DNA from: Strigops habroptila
Taxonomy: Eukaryota; Chordata; Aves; Psittaciformes; Psittacidae
Assembly: GCF_004027225.2 (NCBI RefSeq)
Contig: NC_044288.2
Location: forward strand, 14,146,744 to 14,210,743
DNA length: 64,000 nt
Direction of reading: 5' to 3'
Shown here: one piece after another, positions 47,381 to 58,600 of the stretch
Numbering within the stretch: the stretch's first letter is position 1
How the letters are laid out: every line of letters starts with the position of its first letter
Notes under the pieces: model-generated
Databases searched by the model: none
The model's input: the letters and a program-made list of their open reading frames with translations, nothing else
What the model was told of the DNA's origin: nothing
Made by a program: the position numbers and the translations under genes

Positions 47381-50300
47381 TGGAACTTGGGGCAGGTTGG
47401 TTGGGGAGCAGACAGACATGCTGTCAGGGTGAAGAACAGACCAGATGCACACCTCTGGAAAGATACAGGCGGAGATAGACCTGCCTGGACACAGAGCCCT
47501 GAACTAGACAGATTGCTGAGGCTTCCACAGCTCCATTTCCCACTGCTCCAGTCCTGTGGACATCCATTTACAGCCACTTTTTGTCACTTGACCACTCATT
47601 TTCCAAGTGGCAGCAGCACCCACCGAAGGTTTTGGGAACCCGGATGGGACCCCACAGAGGGAGCTGGATTTACTGAGCCGCAAGGCAGACCTGTGCATCC
47701 CCATGTGCATGGAAGGGGCTGGCAGCACGCATGGCTGGATGCAGAGAGGGGAGACAAGGGCATCTGCATGCGCTCAGACACCAGAGGGGACTTAGAAAAC
47801 ACCTGGGAAAGGTTTGTTGAAGTGAGGGTTTTCCTGCTTGGCTCCATAGACTGGATCAGGAGTATGCAGCTGGTATTTCAAAGCACTAAAGTGATCACTT
47901 TCCCTTTGGATACACAATCAGGAACTTCTCCAAAAAGGTAGTAGAAGACAGCCAGGATATTTTCTCCCAAGAAGAGGAGCAGCACCAATGGACAGCATTG
48001 CACCTACCAGGCTGACCTGCATTTCCCTGCATCCCACAGCCATGCCCTGCTCCTTCCCTGGGGCTCAGCCAAACCTGCCCCATCCTCACCAAAACCACCT
48101 CCCCATGGCAATGAGCAGCGGTGACTCAGGGACAGGGCTTCATCTCGCTCTCAAGGTAGAGGAGGGGAGCGGAAGGCATGCACAGGAGGGGGTACTCCTG
48201 CTGCTATGGAGTTTACCAGCCTTTTATGGTGCCTGATTTTTGTCATCTGCAAAGCTATCAGCTGAAAACGTCAAATTAGTGCTGTTAGTCCACTGTGCAG
48301 CTCTTATCTGCGTCTCTCAGGATGGAAGACACTTCAAGATGATTATTGTTCCCCACTGCTCCTGAAATGAAATTGGCCCTCCCAGAGTGCTAAAAGGGAG
48401 CCGAGAAATTGTTTGTCTGAATTTGCATGAAAAGCCTTGGAGATGTAATGAAAGGGGGCGACAGGCCCAGTGTCACCTTCTGCCAGCTAAATGACGGAAG
48501 AAAGTTTCCTTTGTGTTTCTGCTTCATTTTAGGGCCTTCATTCCCTATTCTGCCCCTTTCCGTCTACCTGTTCCTGAACCCTGCACATCCGCCTGTCCAA
48601 TGATTGCCATGGGGGCTGCCGGCTTTGGAGCCTGGATGGTATTTTCCTGCCCAAGAAGGATGGTCTGTCCTGCACGGAGACATGGATTCTATTCCCAGAA
48701 CCACAACTGTATCTATGTGCCTGGGGACCAGCTCTTCCACCTTCACCCCATGGGCAAAGTGAGGTCCCCCTGCTCTGGGACACCCCATCCCACTGTAGTT
48801 TTCCCCAAGTCCTGCACACTGGAAAGAGATGCAGTGGCACAAAGTCAGGTCTCAGCCACTCTGTCATCACAGCTTTATATATTCCTTTAGATCCACTCAC
48901 TTGGCTGCGAGTAGTCAAGGATAACATGGTCTCACAGCACATACAGCTGTGTGCTACCAGGGCTCCTCCTGATTGCTACAGCATCATCAGCCCAAACCTG
49001 CAACACCCTATATAGGGCAGGAGCTTAGTGATGTGGTCTTGCTGGCCAAACACACACAGCATCAAGCCAGGCACTGCTGGGGTTTGGCTGGGACAGGTTC
49101 TTCACCGGGCTGACTTTGCAATGTTCCAGCAGCCAGCTCCTGCAGTGCCCAAATGGGACTCCAAATCCAAGACCTGCTTCACCCAAGTGCTTGTATGTGT
49201 GTGTGTTTGCTGGGTAGTAGGCAGGCTGTGCAGGCAGCTGGCTCTGGGAGAGCTGCAGCCGGCTTCCAGCAGGGAATGTGCTCACAAGTTGTATTTTGTG
49301 AAATTGCTAATTCCCACCAGCCTTGTGGTCCTGCTGCCTTCCCCCAGCGCTGGTTGTCCCCGGCTCGCAGCTTCCCTTCGGAGCAGGAGCACCTTTCTAG
49401 ACTTCACACTTGTGGAGATGGCCTGGGAACCATGCTGAGAACAAGCCTGAACGCACAGAAGCCCAAAGGCAAATACTGAGATTGCAGAAGATGTGATTAA
49501 AACACAGAGACTCACAATCTGTCTGCTTTGAGAGGAGACAAGATGCTCTGCCTCGCTTCGCTGGGGCAGTGCTGGGCCATCTCCTCCCTGATGGATGTGG
49601 ATGCTGCTTTCTGAGGGTCTCACAGAGCGTTTCCACCAGGTCTCTGCCGGCTCTTGACTCCCTGCAACAGCTTCTGCCTTCCCTCATGAGGCCGGAAGCC
49701 AACAGTCCACATGTGCTGACAGCATCCCAACATGTGCAGAGCTGCAGGCAGGCTGTGGAGCTCCTGTACTCAGGAGACAATAAAACCAGCGTCACACGAG
49801 CATCTTCTTGCTGCTGCTCAGAGAAACCGTGCTGGCACATTCTCCTTTTTCCCTGTTTTTCCCACCTCCAGCAGCACAGTGGGAGTTTTCTTGCTGCTTC
49901 ACCTCCCACAGCCAAGAGAAGGTGGGGTGTTGTGTAATGGGGCACCCTCGGGGAGGGAAACTGAGTCACGGGGGGGGTCAGGATCAATCCCCCACTTCTA
50001 GAGGGTGACAAGGGAGGGCAGTGAGTGAGCCCAGCTCAATCAGGGCTGCATGGTCCAAGGATCCCACTCAGAACAGGGGCTTGGGTGCAGCGGGTGCCTC
50101 TTTGCAGCAGACCTCGTTGCCATGGTGGGGAATAAACCTGCCTGGAGTGAAAGAGAGGAGAACTGTGTAAACAGCCATCGCATCCCTGGGAAGGCTCATG
50201 CTGCGAGGTGGGAGCATCACATGGAAGAATATATGGCTGGGAATTGGGAGGGAGCATTTTGTGTCAAAAAAAAGCCTGGCTGCAGGGTCAGAGAAGGAAA

Positions 50301-50860
50301 TGATTAAAGCTCTCGTGGTTCGATGGTGAAATGAAAGCAGCAGTTACAATGGGAAAATGTATATATAGCCAAGGAAAACTAGATAGCAGTTGTTATGTTA
50401 TAGACAATGTGAAATGTTAAGAATGAAAATAACCCAAGATGAAGATACCAGGGAAAAAACATGCCTGGAAGGGCTATGGGCAATAAGAAAGGAGTTTTTA
50501 TAAAATGGTATTTGTATTATTGCAGACAAATGCTTAATAGAGAGAGTAAAATTGCAAATGATGATACATAACAGGCAGAAACAAGCAGCAAATATTTGTT
50601 TGGTATTTGGAAATGAGCAGGCAGCCAGATTTGTCTCATGTCAGGCTGCTGAGGCGCTTTCTAGTTCATTAATGATTTGTCCTTATTAAATATCATCTGC
50701 CAGGCATAAACATTGGAGAAGCAGTGGGCCAGGGTGCCTTGGCCCTGTGCCCTGCCTGAGCCAGGTCCCGGGGTGAAGCCTGGAGCTGGAAATGCTGCAG
50801 GATGTGAAGGAGGTGGTAAAGGTGAGTCAGTTCATGGAGAAGGGATGAGGGATGACCCAG
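47381..50860. other. Intergenic DNA; no gene found
   Basis: An open frame of 184 codons at 47387-47941 (plus) has no recognisable domain and composition typical of chance frames in GC-rich DNA. A short (TG)n run is near 49194-49207. The 50330-50720 stretch is AT-rich and low in CpG and may be a relic or a conserved block. Confidence 0.4.
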
Positions 50861-50879
50861 ATCAGTGCTGCCTGCTCAG

Positions 50880-51040
50880 CCTGGCTTTAATCCTAGGCAA
50901 AGTAAAAGATAAGCTCATGTAAGATTCAATTAACAAAGAATTAACAGATAGAAATCTAATTAACGCCAGTCCATGTGGTTTATGGAAAACAATGTCATGT
51001 CAAACAAAGCTGATTCCTTCCATGATGGAGTGATGAGTTG
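50880..51040 (+). mobile_element. Decayed CR1-type LINE fragment (reverse transcriptase region)
   Basis: The string aatcctaggcaaagt, then agattcaattaacaaagaat, taattaacgccagtccatg and ggtttatggaaaac followed by tgtcaaacaaa, runs in the same order as the reverse-transcriptase region of bird/reptile CR1 elements as I remember them. In one frame it reads GFMENN then a degenerate stretch, against the CR1 motif GF(M/V)xG(K/R)SCLTNLISFYD. Both ends are lost and the frame is broken, so this is an old dead copy. Family assignment is from memory, not a search. Confidence 0.65.
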
Positions 51041-54000
51041 GGTGCGCTTGCACCAGCACATGATTTGCAGCGCCCTGGTGTTGAACTGGAGGGTGTCCTA
51101 GTGCCCCAGAACTGAAGTCATGCCTGTTAGCAGAAGGCATGTGGCTGGGAGGAAATGTGGGCTACCAGCAGCTCATGGCATGACAGGGGTGCTGGAGGGG
51201 AGCACTTCCTCTCTGCATGTGGAACTGGGATGCAAAAGGATGCTGTCTGCAGGGACGAGGACTGTGATGCTGGCAGCAGAGGATGTCTGTCCACAAGCAG
51301 TGATCAGTCCCTCCTCTCCTCTTACCCCACCAGCACACATACAGCCAAACTACAGACTCACAGATGAGGCATAGGGAAGGGGACAGGCATCTGTGCTATG
51401 TCCATTAGTGCCACACACATCTGGTAATTGGCACAGAAAGTCAACCCTGTAGTTGAGCTGCTCCTTCACCAGCGTGAAGGCATATGGGATGCTGGTGCGT
51501 ACTGGGCGGGCATTGCTCACAAGCTGCCTCCGTGGGCAGTTGGGTTTACCAGGGAATGCATATTTCTGGCATGCTGAACATCACTCTACTTTCATTCTGG
51601 AGGAGGAATTATCCTTACAGGAAAATACAAAGGTGAGCTACACCAGCTGGCCCCAGCTCAGCCGGTGCATCATCCTGAGGGATGCAGCACAAGAGGGGAA
51701 TGTGAGCACTGCTTGCAGGACAGTGCAGGCTAGAGAATTCCCTATATCAATGGGAAGGGAACAGGAATCTTTTGTCCAAGGCTCATGAGCAGGGGGGAAG
51801 AGGGAAGCATCACAGAGGTCCCAGCGTACATGGGAGCATCCTGGTGCCATGAGCCCGGACAGCTGCCAGCACCAGGCATCCCTGTGGTCCCATCCCTGAT
51901 CCCTGTGTGTCTGTCCCCTCCTCAGAGACCGTGTCCCCAAGGCGGGAAGCACAGAGGTACATCTGCGTCGGTTTGATCTGCGCTCCGATGCTCAGCCCAT
52001 TTCAGCCTCATTGTGATTCTACATCATCGTGGCATCTCCTGACACTGGATCATTTACAAAGCCCAGGAGGCAAATACAATGAGTCATTATTATTACTTAA
52101 TGAAGCATCCAAGCACTAAACCCACAGTCTGCCGAACGGATGAAGAGCTCAGGCTGAATCCGATTTACCATGCATCTTGCTGGCTCCTCTAAGCAGCGAT
52201 GGAGCTGCTGCCCAGTGCAGCACCCCCCAGCCCCTTCCCTGCTGCTGTGAATGCAGGGAGCAGGGCCAGGAGCTTCCACCCCACTGCAGGAGCTGAAAGT
52301 GGTGCTGTCTGATCCCACTGTGTCACTTCTCAGACCAGAGACCACCAGTAAGGCACCAGCACCTCCCCTCCTGCAGTGTCATGGGCTTGCAGGGGAAAAG
52401 CCCTGACAGTGCTGGCTTCACCAGCCCCAGGGGACAAGAGACCCTGCTCTGCATTTTGCGCCTGCACCAAGGGGACTGGAGGGACATAGGGATAGGGGGA
52501 GGCATGAAGGATGTGGCACGTCCTTGGCTGGCAGCACGGATAACTCAGGATCTCTGAGGCTGCATCGCCCTTCCCAGAAGGATAAATATTTGATAACGAA
52601 TTACTTTGAAGATAAGCCACTTAATCCTTTGCCATGTCTCCACGTTTCACTGTAATTACAGTGTGATTAATTTTCTAAAGAAAAGCTAAACCCCCATGCC
52701 TTTCCTCACCCTCTCTCCCCAGGGTACAAGAGATGGGCTCAGCCCTGTGACAGGGGTGATGGGGTCCTGCCGAGCCCACTGATAGTGGCTGAGCAAAGCC
52801 CAGAATTGGGCTCGCACACATCCTGCACAGTTCAAACCACCAAGCTTGGAGCAAGAGCATGAAAGCCAGATGTACTTCTGAGGCTGCAAAGGGCTGATAC
52901 AGGCATGCAGCCCCCCTGGGCTGGGAATGGGCTTTTGGCCCCATGTCAGCTCCTCGCAACATCTTGCCTCAGCCCCTCACTTCCCTTAGCTCTTGTCCCC
53001 TGCCCAGAGCAACTGATACCCCATTGGTGTCCCCATTTTAAGGTTGGGGTCTGCAGAGCTGGTAGGATGCCCACCTTATGCTCTCCTGCATCTCCCAAAG
53101 GCTGGTGCAGCTCCATACTGAGGGTTTCAGATCTCAGCCCTTTAACCCTCACTTTCATAGAGGCAAAACTATATTATAGTGACACAAAGCTGCTGGTGCA
53201 GAGCCAGTGTGGGCCAGGGAGTGGTGCAGGTGGGAGGTGGGGTGGGCTGTGTCCCACTGATCACAAGGATGTGATCAAGAAGTGTGTCCCACTCGCACAA
53301 GAAGCAGCATCACCTTTCCTCTCCTTGAGCACTAAACCCAGGGTTGACTCAGTTGATCAAAAATAGAGAGTGAGGGGAGGTGTGAAAGCCAGCAAAACAA
53401 AAAGGAAAAAGTGAGAAAAAGAAAGAAAACCCAACCAACCTGACTGAGGCAATCTGCATCCGCCTCCCTGAGGTCCCACAGCCTGGGAAGGGGGAACGTG
53501 GCTCATGATGGGGTATTTCAGAGCTGAGCAATAGCTCCAGGGAGCTGCGCTGACATGTCCCTGGTGCTCCCAGACACGGCAGCACTGGTCTTCATGGGGC
53601 TGGTGGCAGCTCTGACTCGCTGTCACACCTCACAGGAGGCAGCTGAGGGGTGGGGATGGGGGTGCTGGCAGTGATGCTGTTAGAAGTGGAGGGCAAGACC
53701 CTCCCTCTGTTCCTCACTTCCAACTGAGGGGATTCAGACACCCAAAGACACCATGAGGTGCATCCCTTGTTCCCAGCTGTGTCCCTTGTCCTGGAGCTGG
53801 TTGCAGTAAAACCAGGTTGGATTTTCTGCTTTTTGCTGGTCAGCATTGACTGGAGTGACCCAGGAAATCCCAGCCTCCCTACGGACCATCTCTGCCCCAC
53901 ATTCAGGCAGTGTCCCTGGGGCAGCACAGGCTGAGTTTCCCCAGCCCATGTGTGCCCTGTGGTCCCACCAGGGTCGAGAGGAGGAGAGGATGGGAACATG

Positions 54001-55180
54001 GGCCTTGCTGCATGTCACCCTGACTCTAGGTTCTGCATGACCAGTATCATTCATGATAGAGTAATGCTCTCAGAGAGCTTGGGAGAGCAGTGAAGAGCCG
54101 TTCTTATCAGATAGCTCAGGCCAGCACAGAATCTAAGGATGCAGATGAGGCTGCATTATTCAAAATATCAGGTTTTGCTATTGAATCCCAATAGCTGGCC
54201 AGCACTTCTGAAGCAGAAAACAGAGTGGGCACCTCGCTGCAAGTTGGGATGCTGCCCTGGAGCTGCTCCTGTAGCAGGCACACATGCATGGACATGAAAA
54301 TCTGCTGAAGAGAAAGAGCCAGGTGGCGAAGGCTGCCAAATTGTCAATGGAAAAAGAGTAATGCTGCTGAAGGATCAGTAATTCAACAGAGACGGCAGCT
54401 TCATTGCTGGGATGAATCGAAGAGCCGTGCAGCCCGTGGTGGGGACTCTGACTGCTTGGCTGGCAGAGGCAGTGCGGCCATCGGGATAGGGGCTGCTGGA
54501 AGCTGTCGGCACAATGCTGCGCTCTAAGAGCACGGAGTTCTTCCCAATAAAACCCCACTAGCTTTCACATCACAAGGCCCAGGCTTTTCATTAAATCACA
54601 ATGATAAGGAATAAAACTCAGCACGTTCCCAGTTTTTCCCTCGCAGGGATTCAGCACAGCGCAGTCTGCAAGGTAAGCGAGCTGTGCTCTGCATGCTTTG
54701 CTTTTGCTGTACCCCAGGGTAGCCCCGAGGAAGGGAAGAAACAATTGCTTTCATAAGCCTTCCCCACTTCCTCTTTCCTCCTTCTCTTCCCCCCATTGAA
54801 TTCAGATTACCAAACAAAACTATGCTAGGAAACTCCCACAACGGTCACTGACCAAGCCCTCTTCATTCACCCTGCTGCAGCAGGGAGCTTGTTTTAGGAG
54901 CATCCCACTGATCTTTCTGTGTTTTTCTCTCTCCTTACAGCACCTGGATGAGCCATGCAGGAAAAGACTAGAGGAAAAGGGGTTGAAATCAGCATCTGCC
55001 TCCACCAGCACCTCCAAAAGCCTCTTGGCAGTGCAAGAATCCCAAAAGCCCTTCCATGACCTTGTACCCTGCCTGGCAGTGACATGCAGGGGACAGGCTG
55101 AGCATCCCCACTGTCCCCTGAGTACCTAGATGCCCCAAGGGCTGTGTCCACACTGAAGCACATGGGGATCCACCCAGCAG
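51041..55180. other. Intergenic DNA; no gene found
   Basis: No supportable gene. Two short AT-rich islands (52010-52130 and 52565-52690) stand out; the second contains a 16-bp perfect palindrome. Open frames at 52905-53366 and 53592-53999 show no domains. Confidence 0.4.
52565..52690. promoter_or_regulatory. AT-rich island with 16-bp perfect palindrome
   Basis: cactgtaattacagtg at 52648-52663 is its own reverse complement and centres on TAATTA, the palindromic dimer site of many homeodomain proteins. It sits in a short AT-rich block that also has gataa, aagataagcc and tgattaattt motifs. A regulatory role is an inference. Confidence 0.3.
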
Positions 55181-55184
55181 GCAA

Positions 55185-55640
55185 ATTTTGTATTTATTTC
55201 CCTTGGAAACATCTCCTTAACGTAAAGTCCTTAAGGGGCACTTAACATTATGCTTAAGTGACAACGAATTACGCATTTTATTTAAGAGCAGGCACAAGGA
55301 ACGGAGCAATTCTCTATAGACTAATGGTGCATTTCTCCTCACAGACAGCCAATTAAATATTTAATCAGCACAATAGTCAGTTAAGTATTGTGTATGGGTA
55401 TAAATACAGCCCAATACATTTCCACGCCACATTAAGCTGAAGCCTGTAGACACTTGTCTCCCCAGCTCAGGCACGACAGCTCAATCAACGCACCCTTCGA
55501 AAGCAGATTCTGTTATTGTCTGTAGTATTAAGTAGGCGTCATTTCTATCCTGTCCCAGCCAGGTATATCAACTCTTCAGCATCACAGTATGAATAATCTG
55601 CATCAAATGGTGGATTAGGGGAAGATTGCTGCCTTCCTGT
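55185..55640. promoter_or_regulatory. AT-rich island, strongest candidate conserved non-coding element
   Basis: About 450 bp of AT-rich, repeat-free DNA with sharp boundaries against GC-richer sequence on both sides. It contains many TTAA/TTAAT/ATTA cores (for example agccaattaaatatttaatc and cttaagtgacaacgaattac). This texture is typical of vertebrate developmental enhancers, but conservation cannot be tested here. Confidence 0.35.
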
Positions 55641-58600
55641 TCAGCGGCTGTCTGTGAGCTGGCTGCAAATCTCCACAAACAATTTCTCTTTGAGTCTCAT
55701 CCTGGAGCTGCAGCAGGCACTGGAGGACCATTACTCCCCATACTCCTCGAATGCTTTAGGAGAGAGAGAAGATTCAGCAATTAAAGACACAAGCTTGAGA
55801 AAAAGGGGGAAAGAATCTTGCTTCTCTTCATTTAACGGAGCAGGTTGAGGTTAAAAAGACATTAAAAATTATGTTTTCAAATAGGGCATTGCCACAGGGA
55901 GGGAGGGATGGAGCTTATGGCACACTCCAGGGATGCACTAGAGCGCTCAGCATGGGCTCCTGGTGAAGGCACAGCATGGGCTGGGGCTGTGGGCACAAGT
56001 GAGGTTTCCTATGGGCGAGAGGAGCCAGCCCCAAAGGACAGCAGAGCTGGATCCGTGTGTGCAGGGCTATGCCCAGTGCCATGTACAGAGAGAGAAACAT
56101 TCATTCTGTTTTCCCACCATCTAAGAGATCTATTCATTCCACAAGAGTCTTCTTTTGGTCTTGATTTCTATTCAGCTTGCTTTCAGTCTCCACCTCCCAA
56201 GCTCTCATCGGCTCGATTATAACTGTAAGAATAAATCCATTTACAGTGCATTGTTGCAAAAATGAATCAATAAGCCTGAAGCAAACGCAAGGCCAAACCC
56301 TCAACAACTTGAGCGGGTGGATTTGCGTCTGCTGCAGCAGATGCTGCCTCCCACACCCCCCCTGCATTTCTCAGGTAAGTGCTGTCTGCAAACAGAAGGG
56401 TCATTGCTGGTACAGAAAGCCAAGCACGATGGATTATTGACAGTTGATTTACTTTTCCGGCTCCTAAGCAACTTAGTTCTTAGTTCTACAAGTCATGATG
56501 ATCAGTGCTGATAAAGTAACAAGAGGAGTAAGAGCCCTTGCTTGCGGAGATGAGCTACTCTTGGAAAAGGGGGCTTTGCGTGACTTCAAGACAAGCATGT
56601 AATATGGGGCATGCTGTGATATGGCACCTAAACATGGCAGAGATTGAGCAAAAGCAGTTGTAGCATTTTAACTACATTTAACTAGAGGGGCACCAGGGAA
56701 AATCCAGCAAAATGTCATTGTAAAGAGGCTTTTCAAGGTTTGTGAGCCACTCTTTGGAGAACTAGAGACTGTGAAAGGGTGGTGTGAAGAGAAAGGTAAA
56801 ACTATGGGAGGGACGGCATGTTTTGGTTTATTTGAGCTATCTTAGAATAGTTTCTATGGGAATCTGTTACGTTACATGAAGTTTTTGGGAAAGCAAAGGC
56901 TGTGTAACTTCCTGGACACCAATGAACAGACTAGGCCAGCACCATCGTGGCCCCATGACCAGTGCTGATGGGCTTGGCTGGGCTGAGCTGGTTCACACCT
57001 CCCCAGTGAGCCGTGGTGTCCAGCTGGGGCCAGGATAACCGGCTTCCTGACCTCATGGTGCTTTAATCTGACACGTTATTCCATCCTTGGCTAGGTTGTG
57101 AGCATGCTTGTGCTGATTACATCACCTCAGCTTAAGCACAGTAAGGCTTTAAGCCACATGAATGCTCTTGGTTCCATGCCTGTTACCTTAATTGCAGCCT
57201 GAACTTCATCAAAGGTTAATTTGATCCTAGACATGTGGAGCAATGGAGCTGGGAATCTGCCCCAGCCACCCCCATTGGTTTCCTACTAATAAATCTCCTT
57301 CCATCAGGAAACAACAGACAAGAACTAAGGGTGGTTTCCACTTTTCTATCTGTGTTGCTCTCAGTTCAACCTCTGCAACGGCTGCCAGGAGCCATAAATC
57401 ACCGAGCACAATCCTGGAGCTGGGAATCACTGTCTTGTAAAACAAATATCTTCCAGATTTTGTAGTGCCTGATGCTTGTTACAAACTGTTGGTTGTTGGG
57501 TTCTTCCTTTTCCATTTCTTTCCCAGCCCCGCACGTCTGCTCCTCCTTGTCTGCTATATATCTCCTGTTTATTGTTATTTCTTTGCCCCCTTTGTTTTAA
57601 TAACTCTTTTACTGTAGATTCTTGTAAAAACAGCTGCTCTAGACAGTAAAAAAAAAGAAAAGAATATCTGGAAACAGATGCCCTGGCATTGCTTCAGCTG
57701 TAATCTGCTAGATTTATAATTCCTCTTCAGTTCAATATTGATTCAGAATAAAGCAACTCAAAACACAATGGCAGCTTGAAGCTTTTTGTAGTCTTCTTCT
57801 ATCTTTCTTCTCTGCCATGACATTTATCTTCTCTTCATCCACACAACTAAAACGTACAGAGGAACAAACCAATACAAGCTGATGAGAGACACCCAGATGC
57901 CTGCAGAGCAGAGGGTTTATGTCTGTGGAAGCTCGAAGGAATGTTGTCAGCTCATTTGTTATTGTTATAATTTCTTTCCTGTTTCCAGCATTATCTATCT
58001 CCTCTCAGCATCCCTCCTTAAGTTATTCCCCTGTGTTTCAGGGGCTTACAGAGTCCCCGAGGCTCACACAGAGGGGATGACAACCCCGAGCTAGAGCATG
58101 GTACCTGCCATAGGGTGCAGTTGTGGCTGTCCCCTTGGTTCTGGGTGCAGGAGCCCAGGGACCAGGCACTGGGGCTCCTTCTCAGCCTGTCTGATGCTGA
58201 ATGGCTGAACAGGGTTTGGCGAGTCCCTTGACACCACATGGAAATGGAAACACTAGCATTTCCCTCCCATAAAGCACCTCGCGAGCCCTCAGAGAAGGGC
58301 AGGAACAAACTATTAGCAGATTTCTTTCAGGTCTATAACAAAAGGCCCATTTAGGATGCATTTATTAAATATACTGCTTATATCCCCACCAGCAAGCACA
58401 AGCACCAGGACTCCCTGAAGCCTGCCTGCAGGTGGCTCGAGGGCCACACCATCCATCCACCAGCATACAGCTTTGTTCTGACTTACCCCACACTGACAAG
58501 ACCTACCTAAGTGCAGAGCAGCAGGGTTGTTTGGAGTGTAAGAGGGGAATCTGCTCCTTTGCACATTTTCCCGCTCATCAGACAATGCCATCTCTCTTTT

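Noticed and set aside
47387-47941. 184-codon open frame on the plus strand
   Set aside because: No family resemblance; length is within chance for GC-rich DNA with few stop codons, and nearby frames are equally open.
57230-57480. LTR-like stretch starting tgtgg with an internal aataaa
   Set aside because: No matching second LTR, no primer-binding site or internal retroviral sequence, and no target-site duplication could be seen.
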